A DNA stretch of 64,000 nt from Puniceicoccales bacterium (GCA_031269335.1 JAISZI010000036.1:1-64000); one strand, 5' to 3'; positions 1-10,093 are shown, numbered from the stretch's first letter. Notes: generated by a model from the letters alone, not told the origin. Program-made: numbers and translations.

Positions 1-551
1 ACCTGGTCGGGATAACTGGCGAAAACCTGACGCGAATAATTCACGCCGTCTAATTTGTAGGAGACGTCAACCGTTGCATCGTCCATGTTCAACGAACGTT
101 GATAACCGGTTGTTTTCGACAGTTCATGCCCTGTATAATCCAGATTAAGCCGTCCCATCGCCTGGTAAAACTGAACATGCCGACCGGGATAACCCAGATT
201 CCATGCTTCCTTATGCGCTTCGGGATACTTTTTGGCAAAGACCAGTTCACGAACTTTCCTGAGAACTTCCGGACCGTCGGGTGGATTGGGATTATACGGC
301 CCGCCTGTCCAGAGCGTTTCGTCGTTAAAAGCGATCACTTCGTGACCCAGCGCTCCGGGTATCATCGCCGCAAAACGCCCCGTCCCAATAGGCAAACTTT
401 CCCAGTATTTTGTAGCGGGAACATCGTATTGCCACTTCATGGGAACCTGATTAACGGTGATAGATTCCCCGCCAAAGACAAGACAACTCGAAGCCAAAAC
501 AAACAGCAGTACTATTACTGCTTTTGTTGCTGTTAAAAAAGTTTTCTTCAT
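1..551 (-). CDS. Glycoside hydrolase family 95 (alpha-L-fucosidase-like), N-terminal part; C-terminus lies beyond the left edge
   Basis: Manual reverse-strand translation from ATG at 551: MKKTFLTATKAVIVLLFVLASSCLVFGGESITVNQVPMKWQYDVPATKYWESLPIGTGRFAAMIPGALGHEVIAFNDETLWTGGPYNPNPPDG; signal peptide followed by the GH95 N-terminal 'W..PA..W.E.LPIG.GR..AM..G....E.I..N..TLW.G.P' pattern. Not in the ORF track because it runs off the window. Confidence 0.85.
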   Translation of the reverse strand, partial: MKKTFLTATKAVIVLLFVLASSCLVFGGESITVNQVPMKWQYDVPATKYWESLPIGTGRFAAMIPGALGHEVIAFNDETLWTGGPYNPNPPDGPEVLRKVRELVFAKKYPEAHKEAWNLGYPGRHVQFYQAMGRLNLDYTGHELSKTTGYQRSLNMDDATVDVSYKLDGVNYSRQVFASYPDQ

Positions 552-603
552 GTTCAGTTTAACCTTTCAATGTAAAAGTTTTTGTAGTATTTCAGTGGAA
601 TTT

Positions 604-1008
604 TTATTTGAATAGTTGGGTGATCACAAAGTAGTCAATGTGGAAAACCGGCTCAACCATTGCGACCGTGAGTGAAAATCCTTCGGCAAAAGGTCGCTCG
701 GTTGTTTTTCGGTCGTTAACATGGGCGTATGCTTTGTCAATACATATCAAGTTTTCTTTCACGTTAACAACCTGATAACAACCGTCGCGCAAATCGAAAT
801 TCACTTTGACATATTCGTTTTGTAACGATACTACCTTGTTGTTTTCGGAAGCAATAACATTGTTTGCCATCGCAGTTTGAACGATGATAACAGACAACAC
901 AAAAGCAGACGTCAACGTCCTTATGAACCGCGACGCGCCAATTCCGGTAACGACACCGGCAGATTTCGAGGCAAATTTCAAAAATTGCCTTCGTTTTGTT
1001 TTTTTCAT
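604..1008 (-). pseudogene. Short Tat-signal protein (134 aa), probably the truncated N-terminus of a larger secreted enzyme
   Basis: MKKTKRRQFLKFASKSAG... Tat-like signal, then 'VVSLQNEYVKVNFDLRDGCYQVVNVKENLICIDKAYAHVND', which resembles the N-terminal beta-sandwich start of large glycosidases but stops after 134 aa. Confidence 0.4.
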
Positions 1009-1166
1009 TTTGCTTTTTCCTTTCGCTTTTTTAACGGTTAGTGTAAAAGTTGTTTTTTGAGATTACGAAACAAATGAAATAAAAGAACAGCCTAAAAATT
1101 TTTTTCATCTTGTCCGATTCATTTGTTCCGGTTGTTCGAAGTTCAAATCAGGGCTATCCGATTAAA

Positions 1167-1200
1167 CCCGAAAACCGCCTTTGAAAAAGCGGTTTTCGGG
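1167..1200 (-). terminator. Hairpin, 12-bp perfect stem, downstream of the EEP/metallophosphoesterase gene
   Basis: cccgaaaaccgc (1167-1178), 10-nt loop, gcggttttcggg (1189-1200); perfect inverted repeat between two minus-strand genes; only a weak T-rich flank. Confidence 0.45.
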
Positions 1201-1516
1201 TACAATTCAATTTTAGATTTTGGAGGTGATTCGGAAAGATTTTCGCAGACGCGTTGGCTTTTGCGCTCTCAGAGGTAGTTGACAGAGGAGGGAGAGACAC
1301 GTTCTTTTCGCGCCATAGAACGTTGTGTCAAGCGCTGGCGTTTTGGTGGCGCGCACACGGCTCCTGTCACGATGCCGTGCTTTGTTTTTGCGCTGATTCG
1401 ATCGAGGCGTTCCCACTTGTTCACACTTTGCCGCCTCAACCCAGTGCGAAATGCTATCGATGAATTTAGGAGACAGGACAGTATTGCGTGTAAGTTTGGT
1501 TTCGCGTTCTGGTCAA

Positions 1517-3466
1517 CTATTTCGGCGACCAGCCATAATCGATGTATTCTCTTGTAAATTGGTTTTCTTTATCCAAATGAATGAGGAGGAACCCTTCTTC
1601 CGTCCCATGAAATTTACCGTTCCACCAACCGGCTGAAACTGCGCCACCGGTAATATATTGCACGTCTTTTGTAACGATTTCTTCATACAGGTGCATGTGT
1701 CCTTGCAAAACAAGCTTCAAGTTGTGTTGGCGAAAAACGCCAAGAACTTCTTTGAAGTTTGTGATTAAATCAACCCCTTTTACTTTTCCTTCGACAACGG
1801 GATAATAGATCGAATAAATCGGAACGTGCGTCACAACAACTATCGGCGTCGCCAACGGGATTTTTACTAATTCTTTTTTTAACCATTTTAATTGTTCGTT
1901 CCCCACCGAGAAACCGCCTTTTGGTGTTGTTTGTACGGAATTGATAAGAAAAAAACGCACGCCCTTTTTCTCAAATGTTTGATAAGAATGTCCGAAGTAA
2001 TTTTTGAAAATTTCATCACCGTTGATGAAGCCTTCTTTTTTGTTGTAATACCGGTCGTGGTTACCGATGGCGGGATAGTAGGGTAAGCCTGTTGCCTCCA
2101 TCGTCTTCTTAAATTTCGTGTACATTGCATCGGTCTGCTGTTTGTTCAATCCGTTTTTACCCATGCCACTGACATCTACTAAATCGCCGCCAAGAAGAAT
2201 CAATTCGGCGTCGGTTTCTTTCACGCGATTTAGTGCTTGTAGGAAACCGTTGTAACGGTCTTGGGAGTATTTGAAGTTTTGGTGAATATCTGTGAGAAAT
2301 GCAAATGATAACTTCTGTTCGGCAGTAGATTTTTTGATTGGGCGGAAGGGCGAAATATGGAATGTCGCTAAATTTCCTTTATGGTCGGAGAACCAATGTT
2401 CGGCAGGTTGCGATAACTGATCGCCTATTTCTTTATCGCCAGTGATTTTTCCGTGAAAAAGGGATGCTGGCGGACCAACGATCTTTACTGTTTTCAACTC
2501 TACTCCTTCTTGGGGCAAATAGTAAATAAAGTCAATGCGGTCTCGTTCATCTGCGTTTTTTACGCTAAAACCTTTTATCTCGGCAACACTGTTCGCCGTC
2601 GGCCATGTGAATCCGGGATGCGAGACGGCATTCGGGTAACGTTGGCGATAAGTATCTACCAGCCCAGCTTCTTCAAGCATTAGTGACACGTCCCAATTGA
2701 CAACCGCGCCGTTATGTTCGCGAATCGCCTTAGTATCTGCTTGCCAGTCGTGGTGGGAAGGTTCGTTGAAATCGCCTCCAAAAATGACAAAATGTCCTTT
2801 TGCCTTTTCTTTTTTTATGTCGGGTATGAGTGTTTTTATGGCTTCTGCACGGAACGCCTCGCGGTTTGCGAGCGTGATTTTATCCGTGTCTATTATTGGC
2901 TTTTCGAGTTTCTTTCCCCATTCGGCGTGGTCGTATCCGCGAGGAAGGTAACAAGCGTATTTTTCCCAATCAAGATGCGCCGAATAAATGGCTATTGTGC
3001 GCCCTCCGACGGAAATAAATGCTTTGGTTACTGCCCGATGTTTTCCGACTTGCACTGAATAGGATTCTTGCGTCGGCGTGAGAATAGACGCCTTCTGCAA
3101 TGGATAGCGCGAGAGGATGCCGGTCTGAATGTTCTTGCCATCTTGATGATAGGTTTTCCCTCGTTTTGTTAATTGTTCTACGAGGCGCCGGATCAGATGT
3201 CCGCGGTCTAACTCGCAAAGTAAAACAAGGTCGGGATTAATGCGATCAATTATGTCAATTAACATTTTCTCACCGCCGGGGACAACTTTTGCGGCACCCC
3301 ATGTGTTGAGTTGCAACACGTTGAGTGCTTGTGTGTTTTGGTTAGTTGACAATTTCTTGTCTTCGGTGAAAGCAATGCCGTGCGGGCTGACAATTCCCGT
3401 CGTTACTGCCATGCCGGCGGCTATGCTTTTTTTCAAAAAATCGCGCCGTGAAGGTTTTTTTTCCAT
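1517..3466 (-). CDS. Tat-exported fusion: endonuclease/exonuclease/phosphatase domain + calcineurin-like metallophosphoesterase domain
   Basis: N-terminus MEKKPSRRDFLKKSIAAGMAV (Tat RR motif). 'LNTWG..', 'GGDFNEPSHHDW', 'FSDHKGNLATF' match the EEP family; second half 'FAFLTDIHQNF', 'LLGGDLVDVSG', 'AIGNHDRYY', 'VVVTHVPIYS', 'LQGHMHLYE' match calcineurin-like phosphoesterases. Confidence 0.85.
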   Translation of the reverse strand: MEKKPSRRDFLKKSIAAGMAVTTGIVSPHGIAFTEDKKLSTNQNTQALNVLQLNTWGAAKVVPGGEKMLIDIIDRINPDLVLLCELDRGHLIRRLVEQLTKRGKTYHQDGKNIQTGILSRYPLQKASILTPTQESYSVQVGKHRAVTKAFISVGGRTIAIYSAHLDWEKYACYLPRGYDHAEWGKKLEKPIIDTDKITLANREAFRAEAIKTLIPDIKKEKAKGHFVIFGGDFNEPSHHDWQADTKAIREHNGAVVNWDVSLMLEEAGLVDTYRQRYPNAVSHPGFTWPTANSVAEIKGFSVKNADERDRIDFIYYLPQEGVELKTVKIVGPPASLFHGKITGDKEIGDQLSQPAEHWFSDHKGNLATFHISPFRPIKKSTAEQKLSFAFLTDIHQNFKYSQDRYNGFLQALNRVKETDAELILLGGDLVDVSGMGKNGLNKQQTDAMYTKFKKTMEATGLPYYPAIGNHDRYYNKKEGFINGDEIFKNYFGHSYQTFEKKGVRFFLINSVQTTPKGGFSVGNEQLKWLKKELVKIPLATPIVVVTHVPIYSIYYPVVEGKVKGVDLITNFKEVLGVFRQHNLKLVLQGHMHLYEEIVTKDVQYITGGAVSAGWWNGKFHGTEEGFLLIHLDKENQFTREYIDYGWSPK

Positions 3467-3605
3467 TTGAAGTCCTTTGTTGAGTGTTGGTTTTTGATTT
3501 CGTTTTTCTGCGTTGTAGTTGCAAATTGAATTTTAGTGCGAAGTAAAGGTTTGCAAATCACCCCATTCGCAGACGCCGTTCCGGAGCGTTCCAACGCCGT
3601 TCCTG

Positions 3606-3642
3606 TTCGCCTTCGGGCGAAAGCGTGTTTCAAAAAACACGC
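3606..3642. other. Two adjacent small hairpins in the gap between the GH106-like and EEP/phosphoesterase genes
   Basis: ttcgcc-ttcg-ggcgaa (3606-3621) followed by gcgtgttt-caaa-aaacacgc (3623-3642). Confidence 0.4.
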
Positions 3643-3680
3643 CGTCTTGATATAAGTGTTTCTTTGCTTGGAGAATGTTT

Positions 3681-6600
3681 TTACGGCTTATTTTCCGACC
3701 TTAACTTCACCGGTCCCAGCAGACCACTCTCTCTTAATGGCGTCCCTTTCCGTGGCGCGTTAAACGTCCATGTTTTGCGTTTGCCTTCGGGTTGACCAGA
3801 GTCGTAGGCCAATCGGTTAAACCAAGTGCTGGTCACCTCGACTTGTAAGGTGTTTTTGCCCGACCTCAATTCGTTCGTAACATCATGCCGGTAAGGGGGT
3901 GTCCACAATGTCCGTAATTTTTTACCATTCAGCGTTACAGTCGCTATCATCTCTACACGTCCAAGATCGAGAGAATAAACACTGTTTTTTAATTTATTTT
4001 CGACGTTAAATGTTGTCGTATATGTCGCAGTCCCGGAAAATGCTCTGCCCTCGGCGGATAAATCAAGGTCTTTCCATGCCTTTAATTCTTTTATTCCCAA
4101 CGAATCTGGCGCACCCCAACCCGCAGGAAACACGAGCTTCCACTCTCCAAATAGCGTTTTTATTTCGATATTGTTTTTTGGCGTCATTTGTTTGGGCGTT
4201 GTTTTTGCCGTTTTACTAAAAACAACGAAACACGAACCGGATCGGGCTAAGTTAAAATTAATTGTTGTTCGCCCGTCGGCGCGTTTAACGCCTTCTGCAG
4301 GTAAAATCTCGCCGCTAAGAGGGTCCCAAATTTCGACATTTTTCAAATTATTAAAGCTCAATTCGCCTTGAAATTCACGCCCGACTGGCGCGCACACATA
4401 ATACCAATCCGCACCCTCCGTCCGTCGGTGTAGCCACAGTGCATCGGCACCGATCACATCCGGCGCGATTTTGAGTTGTAACAATGCTTCTCCAATCGTT
4501 GTGTTAGCGATAATTTTCCCTTTGCCAACAAGGTGGATTTTTTTGTTGTTCGTGCCGCCCCAAAGTTCTTCCACAATTGAGTTGAAACGCTTTTGTGCAG
4601 TTTCGCCGCCGGATAAAGTTGCGATGCTTTTTGGCGCATTGCCGACAATCACTGCGCCGCTGCGCACAAGCGACAACAGCTTTTCCAATGTCTGCGGCAA
4701 CATCTTTTTATTATCAGGCAACCACATTACACGATATGCAATTCCTTCCGGCGTGACAATTTGCCCATCCTTTACGGACAATCTATTCAGCAAAATATCC
4801 GGGTTACAATAATCGTATTTATAGCCCTTCGGAAATGGAGCGTTTTGATCCGGTTTATGATTAATTTCATCACCAAGATACCACAATACGTCGGACACCG
4901 GTTTCCCGCGTTCAAAGAGATAATTAAGCCGCGAAAGGTATGCCGTAAATTCGGGCATGTGTTTCCACCATGTTTGCCCGCGCAAAAAAGGAGAACCGAT
5001 ACCGGCTGTGCCAAAAGAAGTCCCCGGCGGCGGGACGTTTACTCCAGGGTTATGCGTATAAGTATGAAAAAGCAGGTGTGTAACGCCTTCTACACAGTTG
5101 AGATTTGCGACTTCTTTTAACATGCTTAAATGTTCGTCCCAAGTTAATTGAAAAGAAGTAAACGCTTCGGCACCAAGACGTGGCTTGCCATAAAGCCGGG
5201 CAGCGGATGCGGCGGGCTTAATCGGTTTGAAATTTAATGAACCGACATGCGATTCGCCTATCGGTTGCCAAAACTCTGTTTGGGGCACGTCGCTGTGCTT
5301 GTAATACTCCAAAATATCCGCTGGAAAAACATCTCCCGCCGATGTTTCAAATGTTACGCCTAATCCTTTTGCACGACCGAGTTTTGCCATTTGTCCGTAG
5401 TATTCGTTTGTAAAAAGATTGTTGATAACTCCCCGCCAGTCGCGTAAAAAACGCGCACTCGTTTCATGGTTATCTACAACGTATCCAAACAAAGCTGGCA
5501 ACCAACACCGCAGTTGATAACCAGAAATACGCGCAAATTTCTTTTCCATGTCCCTTGTCCACGTCTGTGTTTTACACTCCCAGCTATCAAGGTGCATACC
5601 CGTTAACAAACCGCCTGAAAGTGTCTCATCTGCGAGGCGTCCAATGTATCCTGAGAAATGGGCGTTTGCTCCGGCAGTGTCGAGCTTATCACATTCCCAA
5701 CCCGTTCCGGCGGGCGGCGCGGGTCCGTTTCTCACTCCGGTATTTACATGTCCAATCCGTAAAATTGTCCATTTGCCACGCGGCGCAGCCCACGTCACGT
5801 TTCCTTGTGCGTCCATCTTTGAAGAAATATCGCGGATTTCGCTGTATCTTACAAAGGTTTCCGGGGATTGATTTGGCGAATCGTTTTCACGCACGATGCT
5901 TCGCAATGTCCAACCCGCTTCGGACTCCCAATTGTTTTTACGGGCGGCAGAATAAAAACGCAGGAAACGGAGCAGCATGGGATGCTTGTTTGCGATGGCG
6001 ATTCTGTAAGTTTTCACACCAGTTATTTCCGGGCATGCGAATGAAATCGCCCTGCCATCTTGCCAGTTACTTTGCGGCATCTCGGCTTTCAAAATTTCCT
6101 GCGTTTTGCCGTCGGGGAAAATTGCGTGCGCACTTACGCTCACGCCGGGATCGTAACACCAGGCATGGCTAAAACTTTCGACACTCGAAAACTCAATTGT
6201 CCGAACAGCCGTAACTTCTGGAAAAGTCACCTCTATCCAATGCGGTTTTCCCGCAGGGGCGGGCGGCAACCCGAAGCCTTTTTTGCGTGTCCCAGTTAAG
6301 AGTTCTTTCCAAGCTAAATTATCGCCGCTTTTTACCGATAAAGGCTGCAACTGTTTACCAGTGTCATCGCGTGGCGTCGGAAATGCAATTACGGCGACGT
6401 CTTTGTAATCGCGCCAATTCTCCCTGCTTGGTTGTGGACGGGGCAGCATTCTTTTTTGAATGCTCTCTGCAGCACCTTCTCCGCTGTCAATATCGGTGCG
6501 ACTCATAACTAAATGGCGCATTGCATTTTCCGATTTAATCCACGGTCCGCCAGACATTGCCCAACCTGGCGAGTTGTGCATTGCGAACTTTAAGCCCAGT

Positions 6601-6983
6601 CGGCGACATTCATTTGCCATATGTCGAACCGCGTCATACCATTGCGGGCTAAGACAGGTGACTTGCTTTGAAACGCCTTTCCAATTCCCGCCGGTATTTC
6701 CGTGGAAAAATTGGATCCCCGAAAGCCCGGCATTGGCAATCGCTTCAAGGTCAGCCGTGATACCTTCTTTTGATACATTACCCCCGAAAAAAAAGAGTAA
6801 TGTTTCAGGGTGATAGACTTTAGGCGGATTCCGAAAGGCTTCTACATCGGTGCTGCCAAAAGGCTGGTTAAGGTCGCTGTAAGACGGGGCAAATGGCGCC
6901 GCCGGCGTTTGCTGTTGCGCAAACGCCGGGATACCGATTATACACAGGCTTATCCAATAGCAAAGGTAGTTGAGATTTTTCAT
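3681..6983 (-). CDS. GH106-like alpha-L-rhamnosidase / glycosyl hydrolase, secreted
   Basis: 1100 aa with signal peptide; 'PPKVYHPETLLFFFGGNVSKEGITADLEAIANAGLSGIQFFHG', 'HNSPGWAMSGGPWI', C-terminal beta-sandwich 'YSLDLGRVEMIATVTLNGKKLRTLWTPPYRHDVT'. Confidence 0.8.
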   Translation of the reverse strand: MKNLNYLCYWISLCIIGIPAFAQQQTPAAPFAPSYSDLNQPFGSTDVEAFRNPPKVYHPETLLFFFGGNVSKEGITADLEAIANAGLSGIQFFHGNTGGNWKGVSKQVTCLSPQWYDAVRHMANECRRLGLKFAMHNSPGWAMSGGPWIKSENAMRHLVMSRTDIDSGEGAAESIQKRMLPRPQPSRENWRDYKDVAVIAFPTPRDDTGKQLQPLSVKSGDNLAWKELLTGTRKKGFGLPPAPAGKPHWIEVTFPEVTAVRTIEFSSVESFSHAWCYDPGVSVSAHAIFPDGKTQEILKAEMPQSNWQDGRAISFACPEITGVKTYRIAIANKHPMLLRFLRFYSAARKNNWESEAGWTLRSIVRENDSPNQSPETFVRYSEIRDISSKMDAQGNVTWAAPRGKWTILRIGHVNTGVRNGPAPPAGTGWECDKLDTAGANAHFSGYIGRLADETLSGGLLTGMHLDSWECKTQTWTRDMEKKFARISGYQLRCWLPALFGYVVDNHETSARFLRDWRGVINNLFTNEYYGQMAKLGRAKGLGVTFETSAGDVFPADILEYYKHSDVPQTEFWQPIGESHVGSLNFKPIKPAASAARLYGKPRLGAEAFTSFQLTWDEHLSMLKEVANLNCVEGVTHLLFHTYTHNPGVNVPPPGTSFGTAGIGSPFLRGQTWWKHMPEFTAYLSRLNYLFERGKPVSDVLWYLGDEINHKPDQNAPFPKGYKYDYCNPDILLNRLSVKDGQIVTPEGIAYRVMWLPDNKKMLPQTLEKLLSLVRSGAVIVGNAPKSIATLSGGETAQKRFNSIVEELWGGTNNKKIHLVGKGKIIANTTIGEALLQLKIAPDVIGADALWLHRRTEGADWYYVCAPVGREFQGELSFNNLKNVEIWDPLSGEILPAEGVKRADGRTTINFNLARSGSCFVVFSKTAKTTPKQMTPKNNIEIKTLFGEWKLVFPAGWGAPDSLGIKELKAWKDLDLSAEGRAFSGTATYTTTFNVENKLKNSVYSLDLGRVEMIATVTLNGKKLRTLWTPPYRHDVTNELRSGKNTLQVEVTSTWFNRLAYDSGQPEGKRKTWTFNAPRKGTPLRESGLLGPVKLRSENKP

Positions 6984-7041
6984 TTTCGGTCTGGCTTTTA
7001 AAAAATGTCACTGAGTATCATTTTTTAATCACTTTTTTAGG

Positions 7042-9015
7042 TTATTTTCGCTTCGGTTTGGAACCTGTTTTTGTGCCGAGTTCGGGGAGCCATGTTTGAA
7101 TTTTTGCCCCGTTCCATCCGTTGACCTGAGCGTAGGGAAACATTCTAATTACGCCGTCCGAAGTTGGAACATCAAACGCCAAGGCACCACCGGAAAGGGG
7201 GACAAGTTTCACATCAACAAAAGCGTCTTTCCCGGCGATGACTTTCACCGGTTTGCTGTAATTCGGGTCAACAGTAGAGTCGCGGCAAAGCACTAACGGA
7301 CCGTAGCGCAACGCTTTATACTTATCGCTGTTAGGGGAGGTGCCGCCTTTGGGTGCATCAATCAATTTACAGCGCATATCAAGTTCGAGCTTGATTGTAT
7401 CGCCGGCTTTCCAGGTTCTTTTAACTTCGGCGTATTGTCCCGTCTTAGGCAACGCTATTAGAGCACCTTCGCTTGTGAGTTTGGTTTTTTCGCTCCATTC
7501 CGGTATCCGCACTTTAATGGTGAACGATTCAGGCTTTTCTACATTCACCTTAATTTCCACATTTCCGCTCTTCGGAAAATCCGAAAAAATTTCAACTGTT
7601 AATGCCCCGCCCCGCGGTGTTTTTGTTTTCACAGTCCCCGATTCATAAAAATTGATAATCGGGTTCTGCTGCGCGTCCTGCATAACGGCAATATAGGGGA
7701 CATAAGCCAGACCTTCGGGTCCATTGAGATTGCAACAGGTAACGTGCAACCTGCCACCGCGTTTATCCTTGAAGTTCCAGCCCCACCCATGATCATTTGT
7801 TTTTTTTCCATTCAATAAATTAACGTAAGAAAAACCGCGGCCGTCGTGCTTCATTGCGCCGATGAGTCCGTTATAGACGTATTTTTCAATTTCGTCGGCG
7901 CATTGTGGGGTGCCATTTAGACGCAGTAAATGCGAACAAAACTTCATCCATGTTACGCCGGTACAGGTCTCCATCATTCGCTTTATTCGTGGATTTGTTT
8001 GCTCAATTGCTGTGTTTCCAAACGCTTCTCCCGCCACCGTCGGGTGATAGGGGTGATCCGAACCGCCGTTGCCAATAATTGTAATTTCATATTTACGCAC
8101 ATTCTCAAACAAATTCAAGGCACATTGTTTGTGATACTCATTCTGCGTGCAGCGGTAAAACTCAACTAATCCTTCAAAGAGAGACAACGTGTCATATGCT
8201 TTGGGATAAATTTTACACATCTTGTAGGGTAAAATATTATCATAGGCGGCTTTGAAAAGATTCGCTTCTAAACAGCCGCCTTCAGAAATAATGTAATCGG
8301 CAAAATCAAGGTAACGTTTTTCACCCGTCATTTTATAGAGACGGACAACCGGTTCGAGCAGAGTGCTGGACTCGATGTGGTTTTTACCATGTCCGCCATG
8401 CGACCAGCCAATGGCGAGAATACTCGTTTTGGGTGGTTTCCCAAGTTGGGATATCAGACAATCGGTTTGACGTTTCAACGACTCGAGAATTTCAGGCTTC
8501 TGCTCGACATATTCATAATAATCCTGCAGACCGATGAGGACATATTTACGCTCCCAGAGATCGGAGGTTTCTGGCTGCTTATTCGGCGGAACGCAGCTGA
8601 TTGAGCCGTTCGACCGTTCTGTTGATAAAATATCGGCGACAGCGGCTTCAAGAATTACTTTCAATTCCGGATCGGCTGTGTAACGATAAAAAAGCGAACC
8701 GCTGCGGACGAGTTTTCCCCACATTTCTCCAAGGGCAAACTGCCTGCGTCCAGTGCGGAAGAACGCCGCTGTTTCTTTATACGGAACGTCGCCTTTATTC
8801 CATTGCTCGCAGGACAATTTGACCAACCTGTCAAGGTATCCGTTCAATTGCACTTGTCCGGCCGGCAACGGGACAAAAACATCCTTTACGGGAACTCTCT
8901 CCGAGAGCGTTTTTCGCGGATTCACATCCTGTTTTGCGGAAAATAAATTTCCGCCTAAAAAACCTCCGGCTATCGCAGCGGAAGATCGTTTGATAAAACT
9001 ACGTCTGTTTGTCAT
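7042..9015 (-). CDS. GH127 / DUF1680 family (beta-L-arabinofuranosidase-like), Tat signal
   Basis: MTNRRSFIKRSSAAIAGGFLGG Tat signal; 'ETCTGVTWMKFCSHLLRLNGTPQCADEIEKYVYNGLIGAMKHDGRGFSYVN' and 'HVTCCNLNGPEGLAYVP' are typical of DUF1680. Confidence 0.85.
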   Translation of the reverse strand: MTNRRSFIKRSSAAIAGGFLGGNLFSAKQDVNPRKTLSERVPVKDVFVPLPAGQVQLNGYLDRLVKLSCEQWNKGDVPYKETAAFFRTGRRQFALGEMWGKLVRSGSLFYRYTADPELKVILEAAVADILSTERSNGSISCVPPNKQPETSDLWERKYVLIGLQDYYEYVEQKPEILESLKRQTDCLISQLGKPPKTSILAIGWSHGGHGKNHIESSTLLEPVVRLYKMTGEKRYLDFADYIISEGGCLEANLFKAAYDNILPYKMCKIYPKAYDTLSLFEGLVEFYRCTQNEYHKQCALNLFENVRKYEITIIGNGGSDHPYHPTVAGEAFGNTAIEQTNPRIKRMMETCTGVTWMKFCSHLLRLNGTPQCADEIEKYVYNGLIGAMKHDGRGFSYVNLLNGKKTNDHGWGWNFKDKRGGRLHVTCCNLNGPEGLAYVPYIAVMQDAQQNPIINFYESGTVKTKTPRGGALTVEIFSDFPKSGNVEIKVNVEKPESFTIKVRIPEWSEKTKLTSEGALIALPKTGQYAEVKRTWKAGDTIKLELDMRCKLIDAPKGGTSPNSDKYKALRYGPLVLCRDSTVDPNYSKPVKVIAGKDAFVDVKLVPLSGGALAFDVPTSDGVIRMFPYAQVNGWNGAKIQTWLPELGTKTGSKPKRK

Positions 9016-9090
9016 GGTGATTTAGGATAAAAAAATGTTTGGCGAAGGTGACCTTCTTTTTCAGTGGTTCTCTGCTTTCCCTCTGTAAAT

Positions 9091-10093
9091 TCACGAAAAC
9101 ATTTCCTTGTTAATTTCAATCAGAGCGCGCAGGTCTTCTGGTCGCTTACGGCTTAGGGGATTGGCATAATCAATTAAGCCCGTCATGAGAGTTTGAAAAG
9201 GTTCTTCTTTTTCACGGGCATACTTTTCTATTGCACAAATATTGGGGTAAAATAAAATTTTTCTTATCATTTTATTGTATTCTTTCAGCGTCTTTTTCTG
9301 CTCGCGTGTCAAGTCTGCCGCGTCAATATAGTCATAATTTAGCGAATCTACAAGGGACTTAAAAAATTCAATGGTCGAACCTTTTTTGAGAAACCCGCCA
9401 TTTAAGCAATTCTTCTGATAGCTCAACTCACAATCTTCGACGAGATAAATGCCCCCGTTTTTCAACAATGGGAAGAGGTTCAAAAAAGCCGCGATAACAT
9501 CTTTCGGATGATGGGAGCCGTCATCAAGAATAATATCGAATTGCTCGTCCTCGAAATGTTCCCGGATAAAGTCCGCGTTCGTCGCATCTCCTAAATGAAA
9601 GTGGATGTTTTCTGGAAATTTCAGCTTCGCGCAATCTTCATTTATATCAATTCCATGGATGACAGTATTGGCAGGAAAATACTTTTTCCAAATTTCGAGT
9701 CCGCCGCCATTGTCAACACCGATTTCGAGCATTGTCAGTGATTTCCGGTTAACATCGCGGTATTTTCCCAATAACTTGTCATAAGTGAAGAGGTAATGTG
9801 TCCATCGCTGTGAAAGGAGGTGGCGGTGTTCTGTAAAAATCTCTAAGAACGTCGGCTGTGGTGCGTTAGTCGGAAAAGAGACATTCCCATTAGAAGATGA
9901 ATCTTTTGTAACTATATTACGTTCAATATGTTCTGGGGGGGGGGGTAGAGAGAAGTTGCAGCATCTCCCTCCTTCTTAATTCGTACAATTGCTGCGCAAA
10001 CCCACGCACGCAATAATGCGAATGATAAATGTAATATGGCGCGAGAAGAAAACCCTTAAGCCATTGGATTACTGTTGTTTTGTCTAACTTCAT
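9091..10093 (-). pseudogene. Class I SAM-dependent methyltransferase, full length interrupted by +1 base in a C11 tract (intact C-terminal ORF 9091..9771)
   Basis: C-terminal ORF has 'MLEIGVDNGGGLEIWKKYFPANTVIHGIDIN', 'FDIILDDGSHHPKDVIAAF', 'GGIYLVEDCE' (CmcI/class I MTase-like). Upstream ATG at 10093 reads MKLDKTTVIQWLKGFLLAPYYIYHSHYCVRGFAQQLYELRRREMLQLLST- into the C11 tract and then terminates; with 10 Cs it continues in frame PPPEHIERNIVTKDSSSNGNVSFPTNAPQPTFLEIFTEHRHLLSQRWTHYLFTYDKLLGKYRD... into the annotated ORF. Confidence 0.8.
9935..9945 (+). repeat. 11-bp G homopolymer inside the methyltransferase coding sequence
   Basis: Read directly: ttct-GGGGGGGGGGG-tagag. Confidence 0.95.

Noticed and set aside
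99-536. 145-aa plus-strand ORF
   Set aside because: Antisense to the GH95 N-terminus, which has a clear signal peptide and family motifs.
1130-1165. 'gttcgaagttcaaatcag' resembling a tRNA T-arm
   Set aside because: No acceptor stem, D-arm or anticodon arm could be folded around it.
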